Positions 36,390-46,900 of a stretch of DNA of 64,000 nucleotides are shown here, one piece after another. The notes under the pieces are model-generated. The model searched no databases. It saw nothing but the letters and a program-made list of their open reading frames with translations, and was not told the origin of the DNA. Positions within the stretch are counted from its first letter, which is position 1; each line of letters opens with the position of its first letter. Source of the DNA: Gemmatimonadota bacterium (lineage in GTDB: Bacteria; Gemmatimonadota; Gemmatimonadetes; Gemmatimonadales; Gemmatimonadaceae); assembly GCA_040388625.1 (NCBI GenBank), contig JAZKBK010000006.1, positions 358,702 through 422,701 of the forward strand. Direction: 5' to 3'. The position numbers were made by a program, and so were the translations under genes.

Positions 36390-37613
36390 TTACTTCGCCG
36401 CCAGCGACTCCGACGCGACGCGGGCGCATTCCGCCAGTACGGCAGCACCGATGAACAGTGCATCCTCGGATGCATAGTATGACGGCGAATGCGCGGCGAT
36501 CACGCGACCGCCTTTCTCGCGTGCACCGATTCGCATGAAGCAGCCGGGAATCTTCTGGATGTACTCGGCGAAATCCTCGCCGCCCATGTTGGTGGTGCCA
36601 AGCGGCACGAGCGCGTCGGCGCCGAGCACGTGAGTGACTGCCTCGCGCGCCCAGTTGGCGCCGATCGCGGGATTCACGATTGGCGGAGTGCCACCCTTGA
36701 GCACGACAGCGGCGCTGAGTCCATACGTTGCGGCGATTGCCTGTGCCATGCGCTGCACTTCACCGGTGAGCAGCGCGCGCGTCTCAGCGGTCGTGGCGCG
36801 AATGGTGCCGCTCAGCTCCACGCTATCCGGGATGATGTTCGGTGCGCTTCCGCCCCTGATCGTGCCCACCGTCACCACGCCCGGTTTCGCGGGATCGAGC
36901 TGTCGCGAGACGATCGTCTGCAACGCGCCTATCAACGCACCTGCTCCGACGATCGGATCGCGCGACTCGTGCGGCCGTGCACCGTGCGATCCGGCTCCGG
37001 TGAGTGTTATGCGAAACGTATCTGTGGATGCGGCGAGTGCGCCTTCCTGCGCGACGATCTGCCCTACCTCGAATCTGCGATCGACGTGGCCTCCGAATAT
37101 CGCGCGCACGGAGTCGAGGGCGCCGGTTGCGAGGATCGCGCGCGCGCCTTCACCGACTTCTTCAGCAGGCTGAAAGACGACGAGTACGTCCCCCCGTGCC
37201 GGAGATTCGAGCAACAGACGCGTCGCCGCAACCGCCCAGCTCGCATGCACGTCGTGACCACACGCGTGCATCACGCCGTCGTTCGCCGACGCAAATGGCA
37301 ATCCGGTATCTTCGTGGATGGGTAGCGCATCGATGTCTCCGCGCAGCGCGACTATCGGCGCCGCGTGGTCCCGACCCGGTACGCGTGCAATGAGCCCGGT
37401 ATTGGCGACACGTTTGATGTCGGTGACGCCGAACCCTTCGAGCGTCGACGCGAGGAGATCCGACGTTCGCTTTTCCTGCCACGACAGCTCAGGATTGCGA
37501 TGCAGATCGCGTCGCAGCGCCGAGAGCTGAAGGGCAAGATCGTCCGGAAACAGAGCCCGCACGGACTCGGGGACGCGCGGGCCGGAGCCGTCGCTTGCTG
37601 ATTTTGTCGACAT
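36390..37613 (-). CDS. M20 metallopeptidase, probable N-acyl-L-amino-acid hydrolase
   Basis: 407 aa, M20D-type (IAA-amino-acid/hippurate hydrolase-like). Metal ligands are visible: Cys and His in HACGHDVH, Glu pair in PAEEVGEGA, His in GGHVD, and the late His in AAHSPSYYASEDAL. The lid domain lies at about 195-305. It is the last gene of the minus-strand run and follows the racemase-like gene by 20 bases. By analogy with the known pathway it should hydrolyse N-succinyl-L-amino acids. A general amidohydrolase is possible. Confidence 0.9.
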   Translation of the reverse strand: MSTKSASDGSGPRVPESVRALFPDDLALQLSALRRDLHRNPELSWQEKRTSDLLASTLEGFGVTDIKRVANTGLIARVPGRDHAAPIVALRGDIDALPIHEDTGLPFASANDGVMHACGHDVHASWAVAATRLLLESPARGDVLVVFQPAEEVGEGARAILATGALDSVRAIFGGHVDRRFEVGQIVAQEGALAASTDTFRITLTGAGSHGARPHESRDPIVGAGALIGALQTIVSRQLDPAKPGVVTVGTIRGGSAPNIIPDSVELSGTIRATTAETRALLTGEVQRMAQAIAATYGLSAAVVLKGGTPPIVNPAIGANWAREAVTHVLGADALVPLGTTNMGGEDFAEYIQKIPGCFMRIGAREKGGRVIAAHSPSYYASEDALFIGAAVLAECARVASESLAAK

Positions 37614-37633
37614 TTCGGTTTCTCTTTGTGTTA

Positions 37634-38755
37634 CTACGCGCTGAGCGTGGTGGAGCGGACCGTGAGATCATCGATACGATCCTCGTCGACCGCGACGCCG
37701 ATGCCTGCACGAGTCAGCGGGACTTGCATCATGCCGTCGGGGCTCATAGTCCATTCCGGCTTGATGATGTCGCGCTCCCAGTAGCGCGCGCTCGGGCTCA
37801 GGTCGCCGGGAATCGTGAAGTTCGGGAGCGATGCGAGCGCGACGTTGTAGGAGCGACCGATTCCACTCTCGAGCATGCCGCCACACCAGACCGGTATTCC
37901 ATGTCTGGCGGCCAGATCGTGAATTGCGCGAGCCTGCTGGAATCCGCCAACGCGGCCGGGTTTGATGTTGATGATGCGGCCGCTCTTGAGCGTGATCATA
38001 TCCTCGGCGCGGTCGACGCTGGTTATCGACTCATCCAGGCAGATCGGCGTCGTGAGCATGTGCTGCAGCTCGGCGTGCCGCACGATGTCGTCATGTGCAA
38101 GCGGCTGCTCTATCATAACGAGGTGAAGCGGGTCGAGCAGCTTGAGATGCGCGGCGTCCTTGAGCGTATAGGCGTTGTTCGCGTCCGCCATCAATGGTGC
38201 ATCGGGATACGCGTTGCGTACCGCGCGAATGAAGTCCAGGTCGTGACCCGGCTCGATCTTGAGCTTTATCTTGCGGTAACCGTCAGCCAGCGCACGTCCG
38301 ACGCGTGCAACCAGCGCATCGGGTGATTCCTGGATACCTATCGATATTCCGGTCGGGATCTCGGTGCGCGTGCCGCCGAGCAGTCGCGCGAGCGGCATGC
38401 CATCCCGCTCTGCGACGAGCGCCCATGAGGCCATCTCGATCGCGGCCTTCGCCATGTTGTGGCCACGGAAATTGAGCTCCAGCGCCGGGTGAAGGTGCGC
38501 AGCCTGCTCGAACTCCGTTCCAAACACGCGCGGCGCAACGTATTCGGTGATTACGAGCCACGCCTCGTCTATCGTTTCCGAGGCGTAGTTCGGACGCTCG
38601 CCCGCGACGCATTCGCTCCACACCGTGACGCCGTCCGCATCGCGCACCTTGAGAAGCATGATTCGCCTCTCCGTGCACAATCCGGACGAGATACGAAATG
38701 GCTCCTTGAGCGGAAGCCGGATTTCGTGAAGCTTGATCTCCTGAATTCGAATCAT
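37634..38755 (-). CDS. Enolase-superfamily protein: N-succinylamino acid racemase / o-succinylbenzoate synthase type
   Basis: 373 aa. The MLE-type barrel has the catalytic pair KIKLK (Lys164, Lys166), metal ligands Asp191 (MADANNAY), Glu216 (VMIEQPL) and Asp241 (CLDES), and the second-face Lys265 (INIKPGR). The sequence pattern is of the MenC/NSAR subgroup. Being flanked by a COG3375 acyltransferase and an M20 hydrolase favours N-succinylamino acid racemization over menaquinone synthesis, though some members do both. The ATG at 38755 is 22 bases after the preceding gene. Confidence 0.9.
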   Translation of the reverse strand: MIRIQEIKLHEIRLPLKEPFRISSGLCTERRIMLLKVRDADGVTVWSECVAGERPNYASETIDEAWLVITEYVAPRVFGTEFEQAAHLHPALELNFRGHNMAKAAIEMASWALVAERDGMPLARLLGGTRTEIPTGISIGIQESPDALVARVGRALADGYRKIKLKIEPGHDLDFIRAVRNAYPDAPLMADANNAYTLKDAAHLKLLDPLHLVMIEQPLAHDDIVRHAELQHMLTTPICLDESITSVDRAEDMITLKSGRIINIKPGRVGGFQQARAIHDLAARHGIPVWCGGMLESGIGRSYNVALASLPNFTIPGDLSPSARYWERDIIKPEWTMSPDGMMQVPLTRAGIGVAVDEDRIDDLTVRSTTLSA

Positions 38756-38777
38756 CGGTTGGGTCCGTTGGTGCGGG

Positions 38778-39599
38778 TCATCGTGCCAGTAAATAGGTGC
38801 CCGGTTTGGCGTCATCGCCGCGCAGGAAGCCGAGAACGGAATATCCGCGGCCGAGATATGTCGTGAGGGCGGTGCGAGTCGTCTCGCGCCACCGGGTAGC
38901 GCGCTTTGCATCTACGTCAAGTATTGCAAAGATATCGTTCGGTATCGCGACCCGCACACGCGCATCATCCGGAAGCGGGTCCGGAAGCACTTCCTCGATA
39001 ATGGGCGTGCTCGACCACTCTACCGTGTTCAGGTTGTCCCCTCGCGGCGCGGTATCGTCGAGCTGCCACGCAACGATGAAGCGGTCGGTACCGAGCGCGC
39101 TGTGCAGCACGCTGCCCGTATCCTCACCATAGAAATTCGTGCGATACTCCACCGCGCGCGCACCGAGCTGCATCAGGTTGAGATATGCGTTGCGCGCCAC
39201 GAGAGGGTCATACGTCCAGTACATCTTGCGCACGCCGATCTCGAGCAGGAGATCGCGCTGATATGTCTTGAGCCTCTTCCCGAGACCCATGTCGCGCGCG
39301 CCGACACGTACCGCCAGCATGTCGGACCAGTGGGCAAGCTCGCCGTCTCGAACGCCCGTAATACCGAAAACGAAGCCGAGCATGGAGCCATCGGGGGCGA
39401 ACGCCGCTGCGGTAACGCCACCCACTTCCTGGGCGATGCGTAGAATGATGCTCGGCACCACCTCGGCGAACTGACTGCCCCACGTTTCACGCTCGATGAC
39501 GACGCACTCATCGTATTCGGGCAGCGTAGCGACACGGCGGATGGTGATGGATTCGGCGCTTTCGCGCGAGCCCACGGTGAAAGTCGGCTTGGAGGACAT
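38778..39599 (-). CDS. GNAT-superfamily acyltransferase (COG3375-like)
   Basis: 273 aa. The N-terminal half is a GNAT core with HWSDMLAVRVGARDMGLGKRLK (the CoA loop) and VRKMYWTYDPLVARNAYLNL, a combination typical of COG3375. The C-terminal 120 residues continue as a second domain. COG3375 proteins adjacent to N-succinylamino acid racemase act as succinyl-CoA:D-amino acid N-succinyltransferases. The position directly before the racemase makes that the best guess here. ATG 39599 was chosen; the upstream extension runs into the next gene. Confidence 0.85.
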   Translation of the reverse strand: MSSKPTFTVGSRESAESITIRRVATLPEYDECVVIERETWGSQFAEVVPSIILRIAQEVGGVTAAAFAPDGSMLGFVFGITGVRDGELAHWSDMLAVRVGARDMGLGKRLKTYQRDLLLEIGVRKMYWTYDPLVARNAYLNLMQLGARAVEYRTNFYGEDTGSVLHSALGTDRFIVAWQLDDTAPRGDNLNTVEWSSTPIIEEVLPDPLPDDARVRVAIPNDIFAILDVDAKRATRWRETTRTALTTYLGRGYSVLGFLRGDDAKPGTYLLAR

Positions 39600-39636
39600 C
39601 TTCGCCTTCAAATCTAGCTGACAGGACCGGGTGTGC

Positions 39637-40290
39637 TCAGACGAGTGGCTCGGCCCTGGGGATGATGCCGTAGGAACGTGCGTTCTTGTAGGCACGGTGA
39701 CCGGGATCCCGCCAGTCGGTGTCTATGACGCTGTAATACGCTGTGTTGCGTACGCGGCCGTCGACGATCATGTGCTGGCGCAGCGTGCCCTCGTAGGTGC
39801 CACCGATCCGCTCGATCGCGGCTCTCGATCTGGTGTTGCGTACGTCGGTCCTGATCTCGACCCGCAGCGCGCCCCAGACGTCGAACGCCTGCTGAAGCAT
39901 CAACGCCTTTGCCTCGCCGTTGACGCCGGTGTGCTGACGGTCGGGCCGCAGCCACGTCCAACCAACCGCGAGGCGTCTGTCGTTGGGGCTGATGTCGGCA
40001 AAACGCGTGGAGCCGAGCACTTCGCCGGTAACGCGATCCGTCGTTACGAAGGGAATCGTCTCACCGGCCGCCTGCTCGGCCAGTGCGGTTTCTATATATG
40101 TCCTGATGTCGGCGATCGTCTGCATCGGCTGAGTCGTGGTGTGCTCCCATATCTCAGGGAAGTCAGCCGCCTTGAACAATGCTTCAACGTGATCCAGCGT
40201 CATTGGTATCAGCCGGACACGACTTCCTTCCAGCGTTACCGGGCCGACGCGCATGGGGAACTGCTCGACGTACCGCACGTGCTCTGTCAT
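39637..40290 (-). CDS. GNAT acetyltransferase, RimJ/RimL type (copy B)
   Basis: 217 aa and plainly homologous to the gene at 32933-33589 along its whole length (both begin RYVEQ and end PEPLV or AEPLV, with WTWLRPDRQHTGVNGEAK in the core). It lies 37 bases upstream of the COG3375 gene in the minus-strand run. The acyl acceptor is unknown; an amino-acid acyltransferase would fit the neighbours. Confidence 0.88.
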   Translation of the reverse strand: MTEHVRYVEQFPMRVGPVTLEGSRVRLIPMTLDHVEALFKAADFPEIWEHTTTQPMQTIADIRTYIETALAEQAAGETIPFVTTDRVTGEVLGSTRFADISPNDRRLAVGWTWLRPDRQHTGVNGEAKALMLQQAFDVWGALRVEIRTDVRNTRSRAAIERIGGTYEGTLRQHMIVDGRVRNTAYYSVIDTDWRDPGHRAYKNARSYGIIPRAEPLV

Positions 40291-40385
40291 CTACTGCCCA
40301 CTCTCCAGTGTCTTGAAATGATCTTCCCACACTAACTGCTGCGTCGCATCGTCGGGCCGGCGTCGCGCCAACCAGGCCCGCTGCG

Positions 40386-42533
40386 CTACCGCTTTTCCCC
40401 AGGGCGGTAACGTTGGATGGTGTGCGTCTCCACATCCTTCTCCTGCCAGTATACGCGCTTGAGCTCACCGCGAGCAAACATCTCCGCCTGGTCGCTGTGG
40501 AAAGGTGAATCCTCCCGTGAGCTCTCTCCGTAAGCGAGTACGGAGTAAGCCTGTGGCTCGTTGTCGAACTCCACCGCGAGAATCCAGCCGTCGCCACCGT
40601 TTGCTTCGCGCTTGCCGTCCGGGTCGTCCTTGTACCACAGAACGCGGAAGCATCCGATGTCACCATTGCAGCCACCAACCGGAACATCGACCTTTCCGAT
40701 TCGCACGCGATGCACGTCGCCCCATGCAACGTCCGGAGATCCGAAGCGTCGCGTTGTCTCCTCTACAGCCCACTTGAACGCGTCGACGGAGCGATCGGGA
40801 AAGCGAATCCCGCTTGGCGTCGACGCGGGCTGCTTCTCGGTCCACTGCACGGCATACATCGTGTCGGGCCGAGTGTGATCGACGTACTTGCGCCACCACA
40901 TCTCGAACAGCACTCCGCCGCGACTCGCAGGCGCGACCGTCTTGTCCCATCTGGCGATCATGTCGATCGCCTTTGCAACATCCGGTGACGGATTGGACGC
41001 GCGGACTTCCCTGACCAGATCATCACGAACGCGATCTGCGAGCAGCATCCTGTACGAATGCTTGAGCGCAAGTACATCCTGAAGGTTCAACTTGCGATCG
41101 TTGTCGATCAGGCTGAGCGCAAGCTGTTGACGCAGACCGAGCCGCGGTTCGGGAAAGTACGCTGGGTATTTCGAACGGTCCAGCGGTTGCCGGAGGTTTG
41201 TGAAGTACGGCGGGTCATTCGAATTCTCTACGTAACCACCCTTCGGGTTGAGCAACTGCGGCAGCGAGTCGAACGGTATGAAACTGGTCCACGCTTCCGA
41301 CGTACGAGTGATCGGTACCGCGGCAGTATCACCACCACTGGGCAGCGGGAGCTTCGGTATCGAAGCGTTCCACACGTAGAGAATGTTGCCGGCACGATCC
41401 GCGTAGGTGAAGTTGGAAGTGATGCGCGCCCTCATGCGCATCGCGTCCTTCCACTCGGCGAGCGAGTGCGCGCGCATCATGCGCAGGAACTGCTCGCCAC
41501 CGCGAACATCACCATCGCCAGCTGCCTTGAGTACGTAGATCTTGCCGTTGCCGCGATAGATGACCGGACCTAGCGTGGTGCGAAACGATTCGCGCGTCTC
41601 GCTCGAGAGGCCGTTACCATTGCGGAACTCCACGGTCGTCAGTTGGCGTTGCAACGGAATCGACGCGCCATCGAGCAGGTAGTGATCCACCTGCGTCGAA
41701 TCGACCTCGAGCGAGTATATCTGGGAAAGCAGCGGTGAATTGTTGGTCGTCGACCAGCCAAGGTCGCGATTGAAGCCTCCGACGACTCCGAACGGGCTGC
41801 CGATGCGGAAATCGCCATAGAAATCCATGACTCCAGGCACCGTGAGCTGCGCCTCGTAGTAACCGGAGTTCCAGTTCAGATGTGGGTTGCGCAACAGAAT
41901 CGCGTGTCCCGACCTGGTGCGGCTGGGCGCGAAGGCCCATGCGTTGGAGCCCTCGTCAGGCGGATCCTGACCGCCTGCGATCCGTGACGCAACTGCAACT
42001 TCGGGCTCGGCGTTTCTGCCGCGTCGCGCCTTGGGATCGATCCTGTCGAGGAACCGCGCAGCCTCACGCGCTGACGCGCCCGACACTTCGTGCGCGAGTA
42101 CATCGTAGCCGGTGAAGTGAGGCGCGAATCCCGCTGGAAACTCCTCGGGGTGCAACTCGATGTAACGATTAACGCCCTCGGCGAATCCGTCATAAATCGC
42201 GCGTGTATCCGTATCGAGCGTTGGATAGCCGCGAACGGCTGTCTCGTATGTCAGACGTGCATTGAAGTCGCCTTCGATGCTGTCGCGTCCGAACCAGCGA
42301 CCCATCTCACCCCGCGAGTGCAGCAACCCCATCGCGACGCGAGCACCGTAATCTTCGATCTGAACGTACCCCAGGCCATAGCCGGCCGCCTCCATGTTAT
42401 CTGCACGAATGTGCGGCACACCGTGTTCGGTGCGCCGCACCTCTACGTGTTGCGCGATGCCTGGCGGACCAGTCTGTGCCCCCACGATCGTGGAGGCACA
42501 GACGAAGAGCGGAACTACAAGGAGCGACCGCAT
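40386..42533 (-). CDS. Penicillin-acylase-family (S45, Ntn) hydrolase, secreted
   Basis: About 715 aa with a signal peptide ending near VGAQTG. S45 enzymes are made as one chain and self-cleave at the Ser of a G-S-N sequence; here it is DEGSNAWAF (Ser about 196), leaving a short alpha and a long beta chain. The substrate class includes beta-lactams, N-acyl amino acids and acyl-homoserine lactones. Lying 26 bases after the SusD-like gene, it would cleave acyl-amides in the periplasm just behind the importer. Start at ATG 42533. Confidence 0.9.
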   Translation of the reverse strand: MRSLLVVPLFVCASTIVGAQTGPPGIAQHVEVRRTEHGVPHIRADNMEAAGYGLGYVQIEDYGARVAMGLLHSRGEMGRWFGRDSIEGDFNARLTYETAVRGYPTLDTDTRAIYDGFAEGVNRYIELHPEEFPAGFAPHFTGYDVLAHEVSGASAREAARFLDRIDPKARRGRNAEPEVAVASRIAGGQDPPDEGSNAWAFAPSRTRSGHAILLRNPHLNWNSGYYEAQLTVPGVMDFYGDFRIGSPFGVVGGFNRDLGWSTTNNSPLLSQIYSLEVDSTQVDHYLLDGASIPLQRQLTTVEFRNGNGLSSETRESFRTTLGPVIYRGNGKIYVLKAAGDGDVRGGEQFLRMMRAHSLAEWKDAMRMRARITSNFTYADRAGNILYVWNASIPKLPLPSGGDTAAVPITRTSEAWTSFIPFDSLPQLLNPKGGYVENSNDPPYFTNLRQPLDRSKYPAYFPEPRLGLRQQLALSLIDNDRKLNLQDVLALKHSYRMLLADRVRDDLVREVRASNPSPDVAKAIDMIARWDKTVAPASRGGVLFEMWWRKYVDHTRPDTMYAVQWTEKQPASTPSGIRFPDRSVDAFKWAVEETTRRFGSPDVAWGDVHRVRIGKVDVPVGGCNGDIGCFRVLWYKDDPDGKREANGGDGWILAVEFDNEPQAYSVLAYGESSREDSPFHSDQAEMFARGELKRVYWQEKDVETHTIQRYRPGEKR

Positions 42534-42559
42534 GGAGCCTTGCAAGGATGCGGAATGCA

Positions 42560-43972
42560 TCACGCGTTGCGGTCAGTGCAGGTCTGCGCAGAGGGCAGGT
42601 TTGGATTGTTCTGTTCCGCCTGCGGAACAGGGAAGTTCACGTCCGGACCGTAATTTCCGCCCTTGTGCCATGCGCCCGTCGGGAACACCGACTCGGCCGG
42701 TCTGTTGTAGAACTTGATGAGCCGGCGCATGTCGCCTACACGATGTCCCGTGGAGAACAGCCAGAAGGCACGTTCACGGAATATCAGGTCGACGCGTGCC
42801 GCGTCCGTACCGGGGTCGGTCAGCGTCGCTGGAAGTCCGGCGACACCGCCTTCACTGCGCGCCTGGTTGAGCTTGGCGATCGCGCCGGCGGGGTTGCCTG
42901 CGCGGAATGCCGCCTCGGCTTCGATCATACGCGCTTCGACACCGCCGACGATCGTCACCGAAGCGTCGCGCGTCGGCCAGATCATCTGTACGAATAGCGG
43001 AGTCGATCCGTCGTCTCGCGTGTTGAACGTGGCGCCGATCGCCTTGCACTTGGTGTCACCACCCGTGCAGATCGGTACCCGCGGATCGTTCGCAGTGGCG
43101 AAGTTCAGGCCATTCGTACCTTCACCAGTGCTGACGCTGTAACGGCGTGCGATGTTGTTATAGCTCCATATCTGGTTGTCGGTCGTCGCCTGCGAATGCA
43201 GATTCTGGTACACAAAACTGGTTGGCACGCCTGCCACTGCCACCGCCGCGTCTGCCGGCCTGTCGAGATTGAGCAGGATCCGGCCGCGTGTCACCAGGAG
43301 CGCATCCTTCACCCTCAGATCGGCAGCGGACGTTCCCGTGATCAGCGCGATGCCGCTGTCCGCATGCGCGAGCGCAAGCTTGAACGCATCGGTCGTCGAC
43401 ATCGGCGAGCCGTACACTTCCGTGCCGTTGGTGATGGTGCTCAGTATGAGACCGTTGCAGTAATTCTCACCGATCGCGTTTTCCACATACGCCTGAACGA
43501 AATACATCTCGGCGATATCCGACGGCGGGCCGTTTGGACTGTACTTCTGCAGCAGCTGCACCGCCTGCGTGGCCGCCAATCTCGCACGGTGCAGCATCCG
43601 ATCGACGTCCGTAAGGAAACTGTTCGATGGATTGATCACGCGCTCATCCACCGACTGGCGGTCGATGAACGAGTCGCCGTTGTTCCACTCGTCGGCCAGC
43701 AAGCCGCTCAGAAGGAACAACCCTTCCGAACCGGTGCTGCCGCCGCTGGTTGCGGAATTGAGTCGTGCTATCGCCCCGTACCGGACTGCAGACGCACCGG
43801 CAGCGGACTGCACGTCACTCGGATTGATGACGTCCGGATCTGTAACCTTCAGCACGTCAGCGACGTTGCAAGCGGCAAGCGCGAGCGTACCAACAACCGC
43901 GAGCGGCGCTGCCCAGCGCAGCACGAAGCTGCGCGAACGTATTGTCATTTGTGAAGTCATTGGAGGTGTCAT
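42560..43972 (-). CDS. SusD/RagB-like outer-membrane lipoprotein
   Basis: About 470 aa. A signal peptide with lipobox LALAAC is followed by helical SusD-like sequence (tetratricopeptide-type helices, ARLAATQAVQLLQKYSPNG) and the C-terminal ligand-face motif (FRERAFWLFSTGHRVGDMRRL) typical of this family. It forms the lid over the SusC-like pore and captures ligand. ATG 43972 stands one base after the SusC stop. In-frame ATGs at 43960 and 43948 are alternatives. Confidence 0.9.
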   Translation of the reverse strand: MTPPMTSQMTIRSRSFVLRWAAPLAVVGTLALAACNVADVLKVTDPDVINPSDVQSAAGASAVRYGAIARLNSATSGGSTGSEGLFLLSGLLADEWNNGDSFIDRQSVDERVINPSNSFLTDVDRMLHRARLAATQAVQLLQKYSPNGPPSDIAEMYFVQAYVENAIGENYCNGLILSTITNGTEVYGSPMSTTDAFKLALAHADSGIALITGTSAADLRVKDALLVTRGRILLNLDRPADAAVAVAGVPTSFVYQNLHSQATTDNQIWSYNNIARRYSVSTGEGTNGLNFATANDPRVPICTGGDTKCKAIGATFNTRDDGSTPLFVQMIWPTRDASVTIVGGVEARMIEAEAAFRAGNPAGAIAKLNQARSEGGVAGLPATLTDPGTDAARVDLIFRERAFWLFSTGHRVGDMRRLIKFYNRPAESVFPTGAWHKGGNYGPDVNFPVPQAEQNNPNLPSAQTCTDRNA

Positions 43973-43973
43973 C

Positions 43974-46900
43974 CTAGAAGCCGATGGAGAAGCGGAGCAT
44001 GTAGTACGTCGGCGGACCGAAAGCCTGGAATTCCGAAGGTGCGTCGCCCGTCGTCGCAAACGCTTCGGGATCGACACCGCTGTACTTGGTCCAGACAATA
44101 CCGAGGTTACGTGCTGCGAGCGTGATAGCCAGGTTCCGGCTGTGGAGAATCTTGTTCGCGATGCGGTCCGGAGCCGTGTACGTCAGATTCAACTCGCGGA
44201 AGCGGATGAAGTCGCCGGGCTCTATGAAGCCGCCGACGGTTCGGCTTGGCGTCTCTCGCACTGCCACGGTACGCGCCTGCTCGAACAACGATGACGCAGG
44301 ATTGATCAGACCGGAGCAGTTGTTACGGCTCGCGCAGCGAATGCGCTCGGTGTTGTTGTAGATCTTGTAGTCACCTTTGTAGTCGAACATCGCTTCCACG
44401 CGGAACAGGCGATGGAAGAACTCGATGCCGTTCGTCATCGCCAACTGGTATTTCGGCATCGAGTTACCGAGATACGCCGCGGTATCGCCCACGGTGACCT
44501 CGCTCAGTGTCGGATCCTTGTTGTACTCGATGACACCGTCGTGATTCTTGTCGCTGTAGCTCAGGATCGGCTTCGTCCACCAACCGTTGAGCGGATATCC
44601 CTCGCGATCCTGGAGCGTCGAGCTCAGCACGATCGGCGGCACGCCGCCCAGGCTCACGAGCTCATTGGTGTTCGTCGATCCGTTGAATGTGATGTCCCAA
44701 CCGTATCCAACGTGCTGGATCGGTATCAACGTGACCAGCGCCTCCCAACCCTTGTTACTCACATGCCCGAGGTTCTCGAGACGTGCAGTGGTTCCGGTGC
44801 CGAGTGACGGCGGTAGAACGCGACTGACGAGTGCGTCCTTGGACTGTTTGCTGTAGTACGTGATCTCGCTGGATATCCGGCCGCCGAAGAACGTTCCGTC
44901 CGCGCCAAGCTCGAACTCGGAAGATCGCTCCGGCTTGAGGTTCTGGTTGCCGAGCGCCGAGAAGACCAGTGCGGGCGCATTGCCACTGGAGGTAAGCGCG
45001 TTGGTTGCCGTGTAGTACTGGACCGCGTCGGTGGTTCCCGGCTCGACACCGGATGCGCCGTACGCACTGCGCAGACGCAGCTGATTGACCCAGCTGAGCT
45101 TCGGGAAAAACGACTGGTTCGAGATGACCCAGGATGCGGAAACCTTGGGGTACAGAACAGTCTTGAAGTTCGCACCGAATGCGCTGTTGCGATCCGAGCG
45201 CACCGCGCCGGTCAGGAACAGGTTGTCACCGAATGCAAGGCGCTCTTCGAGGAATGCACCGAGCGTGCGGGTCTCGGTGGTCGACTCGTCGGCGGTGAGT
45301 GTGCCGGCGCCGGTGATCGTCGTCGCGCCGGGAGAGAGGTGAATGCCCTGTGCGCCATTGCGATCGAACAGGCTGCGAACAAACTGAAGACCGACCGTCG
45401 TGGTCGATCCAACAGCGTCGTTGATCTTGTGGGTCGCGCTGCCGCTCAGGTTCGCCGTGTAGGTGAAGAAGTTGGTACGATTGTCGATCTTGAAGCCAAG
45501 CCGGCTGTCGCCGCCCAGATTCGGGCACTCTGCGAAACGGCAGAGCTGCGTGTCAGTGCGATTGATGTAGTCCAGGCCGAGATCCGCGCGGACCGTGAAC
45601 CAGTCGGTCGGACGCCAGTTGGAGTTGCCTCCAGTGATGACGCGCTGGATCGCCTGATTGGTGTAGACCTGGTAGATGTCGCGTGGCGTGATCTGACGCC
45701 AACCATACAAGGTGTCGCCGGTCGCCGGATTGATGTTGTACTTGAATCCCGGTCCCGCGTACGTGTTGCCGGCGACTCCTTCGGTTCCCGAGTCATCGCT
45801 CGTTGGAAGTCGCATATTCTGCGATATGTATCCCGTATTGAACGCGAGGTCGAACTGCGGACTGAGCGCCATGTTGAAGTTCGCACGCGTCGAGATCTTG
45901 CCCATGTGATTCGGGTCGGCCGCTTCCGGGCGAAGCTTGAGATTGTGCGCCGCGAGATACGCCTGGTCGAACTCCGGCACCTTGAGCACGCCGTCCTCGC
46001 TCTCCCACTGGCCGCTCATGAAATAGCGAACCGCCGGTGATCCGCCACTCAACTGCAGCCCGTGCGCCTGGCGATAACCTGCCCCGTTCGGCGTCGATTG
46101 AGGGTCCTTGTAGAGATTGTAGCTGGTCACACTGTCCTGCGTGCACGTTCCGTAAGCCTGGGCGGTCAAATAACAATTCACCCTGTTGGACACACTCGAC
46201 GTCGTCGCCGCCGTCTTGCCCGTCGTCCAGCCGGTGTACGCGTCCGGATAGGTGTTGTTGTCGACGTGTACTCCCTGTTCGGTGAAGTACTTGAGCTCCG
46301 TCTTCCCGGAGGTGCCGTGTTTCGTCGTGATGACGATCACGCCGTTGGCCGCGTCGGTGCCGTACAGTGTCGCCGCTGATGGGCCGCGAACTACTTCGAT
46401 GGAAGCAATTTCTTCAGGATTGATGTCGTCGATTCGGTCCGGCGTCGTTCCACCCACGCTCAGTGTCGATGATCCGGTCGTGCCTTCCACGCGAACTCCG
46501 TCGATGACGTAGATCGGATTGTTGGAGAGCGACAGGGAACTCGTTCCGCGAATGCGGATGCGCGATCCGCCACCCGTGTTGAGACCGGGCGTAACCTGAA
46601 CGCCGGCCGCGCGCGAAGTGAGCAGATCTGCCACGTTCGCCACGGCCTTGGTCTGAACATCCTTGGCCGCGTCGATCTGCGCGATCGCGTTACCGACCTC
46701 GATCTTTCGCTGCTGGCCCGTCACGGTCGTCACGACCCCTTCGAGCTTGGTCGCGACTGCTTCGAGCGCGAAGTCGACCGTTGCCGACTGAGCGTCTGTG
46801 ATGGTGACTGACTGCTGTTGCTCTGCGTAGCCGATGCGCAGCGCGCGCAACCTGTACGTTCCCGGCTTCAGACCGGAAATCCTGTACGCGCCGCTCGCAT

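Noticed and set aside
40386-42533. Beta-lactam resistance enzyme
   Set aside because: The S45 family match is clear, but the SusCD and amino-acid context argues for nutrition or signal breakdown rather than resistance.
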